Counted from the stretch's first letter, positions 1 to 5,532 are shown. The stretch: 6,482 bases of DNA from Bacillota bacterium (GCA_012516115.1 JAAYXC010000419.1:1-6482); one strand, 5' to 3'. Notes: a model not told the origin generated them from the letters alone. Numbers and translations: made by a program.

Positions 1-1
1 A

Positions 2-418
2 CCCGTTTCCCAGGAGAAACTTCTCCGCCTCCTGGAGGCGGCGCGGCTCGCACCTTCGGCCAATAATCGGCAGCCGTATCGCTTTATTGTGATCACCGAT
101 CCAGAGCTACGGCGCCGGATCGCCGGCGAGGCCTGTCACCAGGAGTTCCTTGCCGAAGCCCCGGTCCTCGTTTTGCTCGTCTGCGAGGAGGGGAAGGAGT
201 TTGATGCGGCCATTACCCTTACCTATCTAACGTTGGCCGCCACCGACGAGGGCTTGGCCACTTGCTGGGTGGGCTGGTTCGAGAGGGAAAAGGTACGCCA
301 GATCCTCGGCCTTCCCGCGGGACTGGCCCTGCCGATCCTGATGCCGCTCGGGTATGCGGCCGAATCGCCACCGGCCCGGCCGCGTAAGAGCCTCGAAGAA
401 TTGGTGGAATGGCGCTAA
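2..418 (+). CDS. Nitroreductase-family flavoprotein, C-terminal part (5' end outside window)
   Basis: This frame is open from the window edge to TAA 416-418, giving 138 visible residues; the true start lies upstream. The stretch encoded near 47-85 reads ARLAPSANNRQPYRF, the signature of the nitroreductase family, where the Ser/Asn/Arg residues contact FMN phosphate and the isoalloxazine ring. Further on, GLATCWVGWFE (encoded near 253-285) and the PLGYA segment match the second conserved half of the fold, including the helix contributed to the dimer interface. Family members use FMN and NAD(P)H to reduce nitro compounds, quinones or other electron acceptors in the cytoplasm. The exact substrate cannot be read from sequence. 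A GTG at 89 could look like a start but sits after the FMN-binding motif, so it is internal. A probable terminator overlaps the stop codon, which separates this gene from the next one. Confidence 0.88.
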   Translation, partial: PVSQEKLLRLLEAARLAPSANNRQPYRFIVITDPELRRRIAGEACHQEFLAEAPVLVLLVCEEGKEFDAAITLTYLTLAATDEGLATCWVGWFEREKVRQILGLPAGLALPILMPLGYAAESPPARPRKSLEELVEWR

Positions 419-437
419 GCTGTGGGCTTGGCTTTTT
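414..437 (+). terminator. Probable intrinsic terminator after the nitroreductase gene
   Basis: A 7-base-pair stem, GCTAAGC (414-420) with GCTTGGC (426-432) including one U-G wobble, encloses the loop TGTGG and is followed directly by five T (433-437). The stem includes the TAA stop codon. The T run is short and the stem is only moderately stable, so it may be a partial terminator. Confidence 0.5.
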
Positions 438-548
438 GCTTCCCCGCGAAGATACCCCGGCGGTAAAGGATCCCCCGGAGAGTCATTCTTCCCTTGCCGG
501 CCTTGCTCGTCCTGCGTCAGGTAAAGGCGGGTGGCCCTTGTCTTTTAC

Positions 549-604
549 CTCCTCCCGTGCTACTCTTGGATCGACCGTTGAACGATTTTGGGTCCCGGGA
601 GGAG
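549..604 (+). promoter_or_regulatory. Leader inverted repeat covering the Shine-Dalgarno of the DUF89 gene
   Basis: CTCCTCCCG at 549-557 is a perfect reverse complement of CGGGAGGAG at 596-604, which contains the Shine-Dalgarno GGGAGGAG of the gene starting at 615. The 38-base loop is long. A second inverted repeat, AGGTAAA (519-525) with TTTACCT (544-550), overlaps the left arm by two bases and could compete with it. The pairing is seen; a regulatory role is inference. Confidence 0.35.
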
Positions 605-614
605 AAGAAGCGCG

Positions 615-1478
615 ATGCAGGCCAAACCCGATTGCATCCCTTGTAGCCTGAGACAGGTAGAGAACATCATCCGGCGGGTAACCGTGCCCGAGGAGACCGC
701 TCTCCGCTTGCGCCGCCTGGCCGAGGAACGCCTGGCGGAAATAGGGCTTGACCCGAGCCCGGCGGAGCTCGCCACGGAACTCTTTCATCTTACCACTGCG
801 GAACTTGCCACTCCCGATCCCTTTGCCGCGGAAAAGGAACGCTATAACCGGGAGGCCGTGAACCTCTATCCCCGCCTGCGTAAGCTGGTCGAAGAGAGTT
901 CGGACCGGCTTCAGACCGCCCTGCTTTTGGCCGTGGCCGGCAACCTCCTCGACCTCGGGATCATGGACCCCATGGCCGTGGAAGAAGCCTTGAAGAAGGT
1001 CCTTGCCACCGGGCTCGCCCGGGACGAAGGGGCGGAGTTTCGACGGGACCTGGCGCAAGCCGGAACCCTCCTCTACCTAGCGGATAATGCCGGGGAGATC
1101 GCCTTCGACCGGCTCCTGATGGAGGAGATCCACCGTTTCCGACCCGGGATCCGGATAAAGGTAGCGGTCAAGTCCGGCCCGGCGAGCAGCGATGCCACCA
1201 GGGCCGATGCCGAGGCCGTAGGCCTTCCTGAGGTGGCCGAGGTTATCGAGACCGGCGGCGCCAGTCTCGGCGTGCCACGTCCTTATACGAACTCCGCTTT
1301 CTGGGAAGCCTTCCACCGCGCCGATCTCGTCATCGCCAAAGGCCATGCCAACTTCGAGACCGTGGACGGGGAGAAGCATCCCGCCCTTTACTTCCTTCTC
1401 ACCGTCAAGTGCGCGGTGGTGGCCGAAGCCCTGGGCGGCCGGGCGGGCGAGGCGGTTTTCGCCCGGGCAAGACATTAG
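615..1478 (+). CDS. DUF89/ARMT1-like damage-control phosphatase family protein (COG1578 type)
   Basis: This is a 287-residue protein of the prokaryotic DUF89/ARMT1-like family, metal-dependent enzymes proposed to dephosphorylate damaged or surplus phosphometabolites in the cytoplasm. The length fits the family. Visible signatures in order are an N-terminal CxxC (C7-x2-C10, reading CIPCSLRQ) typical of the prokaryotic subfamily, AGNLLDLG at 108-115, YLADNAGE at 154-161 where the Asp-Asn pair is expected to bind the metal, SGPASSDATRADA at 187-199, KGHANFET at 242-249, and KC at 265-266. The site residues are present, so the enzyme is probably active, but its substrate is unknown. ATG 615 is preferred over the in-frame TTG at 588 because GGGAGGAG at 597-604 lies 10 bases upstream of it and the family begins just before the CxxC. 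The next gene follows after 56 bases. Confidence 0.85.
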   Translation: MQAKPDCIPCSLRQVENIIRRVTVPEETALRLRRLAEERLAEIGLDPSPAELATELFHLTTAELATPDPFAAEKERYNREAVNLYPRLRKLVEESSDRLQTALLLAVAGNLLDLGIMDPMAVEEALKKVLATGLARDEGAEFRRDLAQAGTLLYLADNAGEIAFDRLLMEEIHRFRPGIRIKVAVKSGPASSDATRADAEAVGLPEVAEVIETGGASLGVPRPYTNSAFWEAFHRADLVIAKGHANFETVDGEKHPALYFLLTVKCAVVAEALGGRAGEAVFARARH

Positions 1479-1491
1479 CGGTATATTTCCT

Positions 1492-1525
1492 CTCCTTTCC
1501 GTCCGATCCTGGGATCGGAAAGGAG
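1492..1525 (+). promoter_or_regulatory. Strong hairpin sequestering the ribosome binding site of the HEAT-like gene
   Basis: CTCCTTTCCG (1492-1501) is a perfect 10-base reverse complement of CGGAAAGGAG (1516-1525). The 14 bases between contain ATCC/GGAT (1506-1509/1512-1515), which can extend the helix past a 4-base bulge. The right arm holds the whole Shine-Dalgarno AAAGGAG for the TTG start at 1535. No T run follows, so this is not a standard intrinsic terminator. Occlusion of the ribosome site is the simplest reading. Confidence 0.55.
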
Positions 1526-1534
1526 TGGTAGGAA

Positions 1535-2107
1535 TTGTCGGTTAGAACCTTGGCCACGGGATGGTGGACCTCTCTCGCCTGCAAGCTGGGCCTCTTTTTG
1601 GTCAAGGTCGCGGCGCCTTTCTGGGTCTGGGAGTTTTTAATCCGTTACGGGGGCAGGGTGGGTGAAGCCTTCTTCGTTTGCCTGGCCGGTGGTGGGAGAC
1701 CGGCGGAGGAAGCCCGGCGTTATTTCGCCGCGGCCCCTGCGGATCTGCTGCCGCTTCTCATGCGGGTGGCGCGAGAACACCCTTCTTGGGAGGTCAGGCT
1801 CGGTGCTTTTAACGTCCTTTTGTGGCGGAAGGAGCCGGAGGCCCTCCGCTTTTTGGCCGGACTGTTACGCGACCGTTCGTGGTATCTCAAAGGCCTCGCG
1901 GGGGAACGCGCCGGGGAAGAGGTGCCTCCGTGGCCGGTGATCCTGGGTCCGATGATCGGCTTTACCGACGTTCCCCAGGAAGCGAAGAAATCCGGAGGAA
2001 AGAGAGAGGTTGGCGGGCAAGAAGGACGTTTATCGAGTGGTCCTCTGCGCCAGCCGGCGCACGGATCTCGTCCGCTGGTATCCGGAAGTGATTATCAAGG
2101 CGCTTGA
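1535..2107 (+). CDS. Small HEAT-repeat-like protein, TTG start, 3' end overlaps DUF1848 gene
   Basis: The frame encodes 190 residues. Residues about 15-37 are hydrophobic and aromatic (FLVKVAAPFWVWEFLI), which could be a buried or membrane-facing helix. Residues about 60-125 form helical pairs; HPSWEVRLGAFNVLLW followed by EALRFLAGLLRDRSW resembles one to two HEAT or PBS-lyase-HEAT repeats, which are usually protein-binding scaffolds. TTG 1535 is chosen because AAAGGAG (1519-1525) lies 9 bases upstream, an in-frame stop sits at 1529-1531, and there is no ATG near the N-terminus. From residue 159 on, the coding sequence overlaps the following gene, and that tail (KREVGGQEGR onward) is Gly/Ser/Pro-rich and looks like non-native reading. 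The 3' end may therefore have lost its original stop through an indel. No specific function can be assigned. The gene lies 56 bases after the DUF89 gene. Confidence 0.6.
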   Translation: MSVRTLATGWWTSLACKLGLFLVKVAAPFWVWEFLIRYGGRVGEAFFVCLAGGGRPAEEARRYFAAAPADLLPLLMRVAREHPSWEVRLGAFNVLLWRKEPEALRFLAGLLRDRSWYLKGLAGERAGEEVPPWPVILGPMIGFTDVPQEAKKSGGKREVGGQEGRLSSGPLRQPAHGSRPLVSGSDYQGA

Positions 2108-2837
2108 GGCACGTTATCCGCCGGCGCGGGTTCATTCGATCGTCCTCCTCACCAAATTCCCGGCGGCCATCCTCGCCGAGCCGCTTCGCAGCATGCTTGC
2201 GCGTTACGACCAGTGCACGGCCCAGGTTACCATCACCGGCTGGGGAGGGACCGAGATCGAACCGGCCGTGCCACCGGCTGAGAAGAGCCTGGCCGTCCTG
2301 CCGGAGCTCCTCCGCTTTCTCGGTCACCCCGGAAGGTTAAAGGTGCGCATCGATCCCCTGTTGCGCCTGGCCGACGGCCGGGATAACCTGGCGGCGGCCG
2401 CCGCTATCATGATCGCGGCGGCCGGACACGGGGTCAGGGAATTCGTCACCAGCATCGTTACCCCTTATCCGAAGATCTTCCCCCGCCTGGCCGCGGCCGG
2501 CCTGGCCCTGGCCCCCTGGTCGCCGGAGGAAAGGCAGGAAATAGTGGCCGGACTGAGCAACCTGGCCGCCCGGCTCGGCGTGCACCTTGCCGGTTGTTGC
2601 CTGCCGGAGCTCCCCCGTTCTGCTTGTATCGATGGTTTCGCCCTGCAGGCCACCCATCCTCGTCGTCTCCCGTGCCGGACCGACCACCCGCCCGGCCAGC
2701 GGGCGGAGTGCGGCTGCACGCATTCCATCGACCTGGGATGGTATGCGAGCCACCCTTGTCTTTCCGGTTGTCTATACTGTTACGCCAACCCGGTAAGATG
2801 GGCGGGCGGACGGGGTCCCCGTTCCGTCACGAGATGA
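2010..2837 (+). CDS. DUF1848 family protein with C-terminal radical-SAM-like cysteine cluster
   Basis: This 275-residue protein matches DUF1848 across its length. Residues 14-19 read ASRRTD, the family's N-terminal signature. LTKFPAAIL (47-55), TITGWGG-EIEP (74-85) and RIDPLL (113-118) follow in the expected order. The C-terminus carries CGC (234-236) and C250-x3-C254-x2-C257 in the context PCLSGCLYCYANP. Pfam notes that this cysteine cluster resembles the iron-sulfur loop at the N-terminus of radical SAM enzymes, so a [4Fe-4S] cluster is likely, though the reaction is unknown. Extra cysteines occur at 196, 197 and 206. TTG 2010 has GGAGG at 1994-1998, 11 bases away. GTG 2037, preceded by GAAGGA (2021-2026), would give the N-terminus MVLCASRRTD, which aligns better with the usual family start and is a serious alternative. 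The pseudokinase gene begins 85 bases downstream. Confidence 0.85.
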   Translation: MAGKKDVYRVVLCASRRTDLVRWYPEVIIKALEARYPPARVHSIVLLTKFPAAILAEPLRSMLARYDQCTAQVTITGWGGTEIEPAVPPAEKSLAVLPELLRFLGHPGRLKVRIDPLLRLADGRDNLAAAAAIMIAAAGHGVREFVTSIVTPYPKIFPRLAAAGLALAPWSPEERQEIVAGLSNLAARLGVHLAGCCLPELPRSACIDGFALQATHPRRLPCRTDHPPGQRAECGCTHSIDLGWYASHPCLSGCLYCYANPVRWAGGRGPRSVTR

Positions 2838-2860
2838 TCCACATGGGAGGGGTATTTTTC

Positions 2861-2923
2861 TTTTCTCCCCCGGTCAACCTGAAGGAAGAAAGGGACCGTT
2901 AGAAGGTGGCAAGAGGGAGAAAA
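2861..2923 (+). promoter_or_regulatory. Nested inverted repeats in the pseudokinase gene leader
   Basis: TTTTCTCCC (2861-2869) is a perfect complement of GGGAGAAAA (2915-2923), which reaches the A of the ATG. Inside it, CGGTC (2871-2875) pairs with GACCG (2894-2898). The CTCCC at 2865-2869 can alternatively pair with GGGAG at 2845-2849 just upstream. These are competing folds around the start site; any switching role is inference, and short purine/pyrimidine tracts make chance pairing more likely here. Confidence 0.25.
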
Positions 2924-4125
2924 TGCTTGCCCCTCTCTGGGAAGCGGGTTATGAGCCAAAAGGCCATGGCCGCCTCTTTCTCCGGCGGGCGGTCGGGTGT
3001 CGGCTGGCCCAGACGGCAGGCCTGGGCGATGAGTTATACCGGCCGTGGAAAGAGGTCTTGACCCTGGCCGGGCAATCTTTTCTTTCCACCGGGGAGGAAA
3101 CGCGTCTCCGGCGACGGGCCGGAGAATGGCATCGCCTGCTTGGCCCGGCGGAGAGGCTCGGGCTGGCCGCCGCCCTTGCCCGCACGGCGGCGCGTTTTGA
3201 AGAACAAGGGGTTCTCTTGGGACCCCTCCGTCCGGAGGCCATCTACCGGAGTGAAGATGGTTTCCGGCTCGAGGACCCATTTTTGGCCGCGCTCCTCCTC
3301 CCCCATCGGCCGGACTGGCGCCTCTTCCCCGACCTTTGTTTTCGGGCACCCGAACTGCTTCGGGGCGGCCGGGTCTCGGCGGCCAGCGACCGCTTTGCCC
3401 TGGGCGTCACCCTTTACTGGCTTTTTACCGGGAGGCTTCCCTTCTTCGACGAGGATGAGCGATATATCTCCACCCGGGTTCTCTACGCGCGGCCGGTGGA
3501 CCCCCGCTATTATCTGCCCTTTCTCCCGGCCGCCGCAGCCGGGGCGGTCTTGGCCCTCTTGGCCAAGGATCCGGAGGAAAGGCCGGCCCCGGCAACGATA
3601 GTCTCTTGTTTCGGCAGGCCGGTGGCCCTGCCGGAGGAGAGACGGCAATGGTGCCGCGCCCGGTCCCGTCCCCCCGTCGCGCGGCGCCCCCGGGTGGGTT
3701 CTCGTCTTCCCTGGGCGATAGGTATCTTTCTTTCTTCTCTTTTTTTCCTCGGGGCTTTCTTCTTTTATTTTTCCGGGCGCGGGCAAGCCTCTTCGCCTTC
3801 TTTGCCGGCGCTGAAAGATCTCATCATGCGTTTTTACCGCCTGAAGAACGAAGGGGACCGCCTCGGTCTCCTCGGTCTTCTCACCCCGGATGCTTCTCTG
3901 TCTTGGCCGGAAGGGGCCACCGCCGTCTGGGACGAGGTTCTTCACATCACGCTCCGGGCCGGGCGAGATCGAAGAAGGCTTACGGCCGTGATCCGGCTTA
4001 AAGAGGCGTCTTTCGTCCGCGGGGAGGTGAGAAGGTGGTCGGGGAGAGAACTCCTGGAGCTCGTGGCCATAGACGGGCGATGGTACATCGCCTCGGTCAT
4101 TCGCCAAGAGGAAGAACCCCCGTGA
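2923..4125 (+). CDS. Membrane-anchored Ser/Thr pseudokinase with extracytoplasmic NTF2-like domain
   Basis: The 400-residue protein has a degenerate protein-kinase domain (about 15-232), a basic linker, one membrane helix (about 263-284, WAIGIFLSSLFFLGAFFFYF) and an outer domain (about 294-394). Kinase C-lobe landmarks are clear: FRAPELL with the APE motif at 142-144, SDRFALGVTLYWLFTGRLPF (155-174) with Asp156, and LAKDPEERP (213-221). Catalytic features are missing. The HRD/N loop reads LLGPLRPEAI, so the catalytic Asp and metal-binding Asn are lost, DFG reads DPF (118-120), and no glycine-rich loop or VAIK lysine is visible in the N-lobe. The outer domain, with FYRLKNEGDRLGLL and a terminal ELVAIDGRWYIASV, resembles NTF2/SnoaL-like folds. 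The layout matches PrkC-type sensors with the PASTA repeats replaced, so a scaffolding or sensing role is inferred. ATG 2923 has AGAAGGTGG at 2901-2909 upstream, with GAGGGAG closer. The 3' end overlaps the convergent radical SAM gene by 29 bases. Confidence 0.8.
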   Translation: MLAPLWEAGYEPKGHGRLFLRRAVGCRLAQTAGLGDELYRPWKEVLTLAGQSFLSTGEETRLRRRAGEWHRLLGPAERLGLAAALARTAARFEEQGVLLGPLRPEAIYRSEDGFRLEDPFLAALLLPHRPDWRLFPDLCFRAPELLRGGRVSAASDRFALGVTLYWLFTGRLPFFDEDERYISTRVLYARPVDPRYYLPFLPAAAAGAVLALLAKDPEERPAPATIVSCFGRPVALPEERRQWCRARSRPPVARRPRVGSRLPWAIGIFLSSLFFLGAFFFYFSGRGQASSPSLPALKDLIMRFYRLKNEGDRLGLLGLLTPDASLSWPEGATAVWDEVLHITLRAGRDRRRLTAVIRLKEASFVRGEVRRWSGRELLELVAIDGRWYIASVIRQEEEPP

Positions 4126-5029
4126 GGTCGAAGGCCGGGGTGAAGGAAGAATTGGCCGCGTCCAAGTCTTGGCAGAACCCGTTTTCCAGCCCGAGGGCGA
4201 AGAGCTCGGCAAGGGCCGCCTCGTATTCCGCGGGCCGGAGCCTCCGGCCGAGGAGGGGATGGCCCACGGCGCGGAAGACCAGGGTGTACTGGGCCATCAG
4301 GCTGACATAGGTCTCGCGTCCTAACTCCGCGGCGATCCAGCGGAGGACGCGGCGGGTATTCTCGAGGTGGCCGGGGAGGACGAGATGGCGGACGAGGAGG
4401 CCGCTTACCATGATTCCTTCTTCGGTGAACCGGTCGGCCGGCGCCAGCTCCCGCATGGCGCGGATGGCCGCCGTGGCCGTGGCGAAGTAACCGGGGGCCT
4501 GGGAATAGCTCTGGGCCAGGTGGGCGTCGGCGTACTTGAGATCCGGGAGGAAGACGTCGACCAGATCCCGGAGGAGGGCCAGGGAAAAGGGGAGTTCATA
4601 GGAGCCGGTATTGTAGACTACCGGCAGGTCGAGACCTCTGGCCCGCGCCAGACGGAGGGCCACCGCGATCTGCGGGATATAAGGCGGGGGGGTGACGAGG
4701 GTGATGTTATGGGCGCCGGAGGCCGCTAAACGCAGAAAGATCTCGGCCAGTTCGGCCGGGGAGAGGTCAACCCCGAACCCTCCCCAGCTCAGCTCATGGT
4801 TCTGGCAGTAAAGACAACGCAGGTTGCAGTGGGCGAAGAAAACCGTGCCCGACCCCCGGGTACCGCTGATGGCCGGTTCTTCCCAGTGGTGAAGGGCGGC
4901 GCGGGCCACCCTGGTCAGCCGGCCGGCCCCGCACCACCCCTTTTCTCCACGGAGGCGATTTACTCCACAGGCACGCGGACAGAGGCGACATGAGGCAAGG
5001 AGCGTGAGTTCATCGGACATTCCGGTCAC
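4097..5029 (-). CDS. PflX-like radical SAM protein (COG1313, pyruvate formate-lyase-activase-related)
   Basis: This 310-residue protein belongs to the radical SAM superfamily. CNLRCLYCQN places the SAM-cluster cysteines at 68, 72 and 75 (CxxxCxxC). Ahead of it lies a second cysteine set, C14-x2-C17-x3-C21 and C33, in the pattern CRLCPRACGVNR-GEKGWCGAG that marks the PflX/COG1313 group. Later segments LVTPPPYIPQ (111-120), VYNTGSYE (138-145), DVFLPDLKY (158-166) and SLMAQYT (243-249) follow the same family. Such proteins are thought to generate a 5'-deoxyadenosyl radical and modify a partner, but targets for this group are not established, and no glycyl radical enzyme is in the window. The start is GTG 5029, which overlaps the upstream stop as GTGA. 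An ATG nine bases later (5020) is possible. No good ribosome site precedes either, so translation is probably coupled to the upstream gene. The stop TGA at 4097-4099 lies inside the pseudokinase gene. Confidence 0.88.
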   Translation of the reverse strand: MTGMSDELTLLASCRLCPRACGVNRLRGEKGWCGAGRLTRVARAALHHWEEPAISGTRGSGTVFFAHCNLRCLYCQNHELSWGGFGVDLSPAELAEIFLRLAASGAHNITLVTPPPYIPQIAVALRLARARGLDLPVVYNTGSYELPFSLALLRDLVDVFLPDLKYADAHLAQSYSQAPGYFATATAAIRAMRELAPADRFTEEGIMVSGLLVRHLVLPGHLENTRRVLRWIAAELGRETYVSLMAQYTLVFRAVGHPLLGRRLRPAEYEAALAELFALGLENGFCQDLDAANSSFTPAFDLTGVLPLGE

Positions 5030-5400
5030 ACTTTGAGGGTGATGACGATCGCCCGTAAAATCCCCAGTTCTATATAGACCTTGAGTTTAGCCCGATGGCG
5101 CAGGTGAGACTGGAGGTTACGGTAGCTCCTGGTAAAACGGTCTACGCCCCCTTTTTTAAGGCCGGGGTGAGTGTGGCGATAATGGGCCCAGTAGGCGGCG
5201 ATGCGTAGTGAACGCGCCCAGGCTGAAGTCCAGCGGTCTTTGGCCACATCCTTTTGAATGGCGGTGATTTCCAAAAGGATAAGGTCTTTATCGGTCTTTT
5301 TTGTTTTCTTGGCCGGCGCAGCCCCCACCGACCATTCCGCGAGGAGGGAGATGATAAAAAGCAAGGTCAAAAGAGAGACCTCCACCGTCCGTCTGCGCAA
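5026..5400 (-). CDS. Small secreted basic protein of unknown function
   Basis: This gene encodes 124 residues. The N-terminus RRR followed by LLTLLFIISLLAEWSVGAAPA (about 10-30) is a Sec-type signal peptide with a likely cleavage near AAPA and no lipobox cysteine. The mature part of about 95 residues is rich in Lys/Arg (KKTKKTDKD, RHRAKLK) and appears mostly helical, with TSAWARSLRIAAYWAHYRHTH in the centre. There is no cysteine and no recognisable domain. The TTG start at 5400 is supported by GAGGAGGA (plus-strand 5407-5414) six bases upstream; a GTG at codon 6 is less likely because it would remove the arginines. The gene has its own extended -10 promoter and overlaps the next gene by GTGA, so it leads a two-gene operon with the radical SAM protein. 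A structural or binding role outside the membrane is possible, but no function is claimed. Confidence 0.72.
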   Translation of the reverse strand: MRRRTVEVSLLTLLFIISLLAEWSVGAAPAKKTKKTDKDLILLEITAIQKDVAKDRWTSAWARSLRIAAYWAHYRHTHPGLKKGGVDRFTRSYRNLQSHLRHRAKLKVYIELGILRAIVITLKV

Positions 5401-5412
5401 TTTCAGTCCTCC

Positions 5413-5443
5413 TCGGTGGTTTTTTGCAAGAAAACGGCACCGA
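5413..5443 (-). promoter_or_regulatory. Dyad at the 5' end of the minus transcript, abutting its ribosome site
   Basis: On the plus strand TCGGTG (5413-5418) pairs with CACCGA (5438-5443), and GTTTT (5419-5423) with AAAAC (5431-5435), leaving a two-base GG bulge and a 7-base loop. In the minus transcript this hairpin would sit almost at the 5' end and touch the Shine-Dalgarno GAGGAGGA. As DNA, the dyad also spans the candidate plus-strand -35 box, so it could instead be an operator. Confidence 0.35.
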
Positions 5444-5452
5444 TCGTATTAT
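5424..5452 (+). promoter_or_regulatory. Candidate promoter for the LysM/peptidoglycan-binding gene
   Basis: TTGCAA (5424-5429), a 17-base spacer and TATTAT (5447-5452) form a sigma-A-like promoter with 4/6 and 5/6 matches. The -10 overlaps the minus-strand -10 by five bases. The start of transcription would be near 5459, giving a leader of about 74 bases. Confidence 0.45.
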
Positions 5453-5456
5453 AGCA
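5448..5456 (-). promoter_or_regulatory. Extended -10 promoter for the small secreted protein / radical SAM operon
   Basis: Read on the minus strand, 5456-5448 is TGCTATAAT: a perfect -10 hexamer with the TGn extension. No good -35 is seen at 16-18 bases (ACGTAA at 17), which extended -10 promoters can tolerate. Transcription would start near 5441, about 40 bases before the TTG start. Confidence 0.6.
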
Positions 5457-5487
5457 TATTCTCTCCCCTATTACGTTGGCATGTACC

Positions 5488-5524
5488 CCACCGGGCCGGT
5501 GAGCATAGGATGATTGCCCGGTGG
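5488..5524 (+). promoter_or_regulatory. Leader inverted repeat covering the LysM gene ribosome site, with competing hairpin
   Basis: CCACCGGGC (5488-5496) is a perfect complement of GCCCGGTGG (5516-5524), which overlaps the Shine-Dalgarno GGTGGTGA (5520-5527) of the ATG at 5533. The left arm can instead fold locally, since CACCG (5489-5493) pairs with CGGTG (5497-5501). The two folds exclude each other. The pairing is seen; switching is inferred. Confidence 0.4.
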
Positions 5525-5532
5525 TGAAAGCG

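Noticed and set aside
538..566. Possible promoter TTGTCT-N17-TACTCT before the DUF89 gene
   Set aside because: The -10 matches only 3 of 6 positions, too weak to report as a feature.
483..1058. Minus-strand open frame over the DUF89 leader and gene
   Set aside because: Low-complexity product with no recognisable domain, opposite a well-supported family protein with a good ribosome site.
1492..1525. Reading the 10-bp hairpin as an intrinsic terminator for the DUF89 gene
   Set aside because: It is followed by TGGTAGG rather than a T run, and its right arm is the ribosome site of the next gene.
2845..2869. GGGAG/CTCCC hairpin after the DUF1848 gene as a terminator
   Set aside because: The T-rich run lies in the loop, not after the stem, and the stem is only 5 bp.
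2780..3349. Minus-strand open frame of 189 codons
   Set aside because: Composition is Pro/Arg/Gly-rich with no motif; it overlaps the DUF1848 end and the pseudokinase start on the opposite strand.
3034..4212. Long open frame on the minus strand (392 codons) opposite the pseudokinase gene
   Set aside because: The product is Arg/Pro/Gly-rich with no domain, while the plus strand holds clear kinase motifs and a membrane helix. It is a GC-driven shadow.
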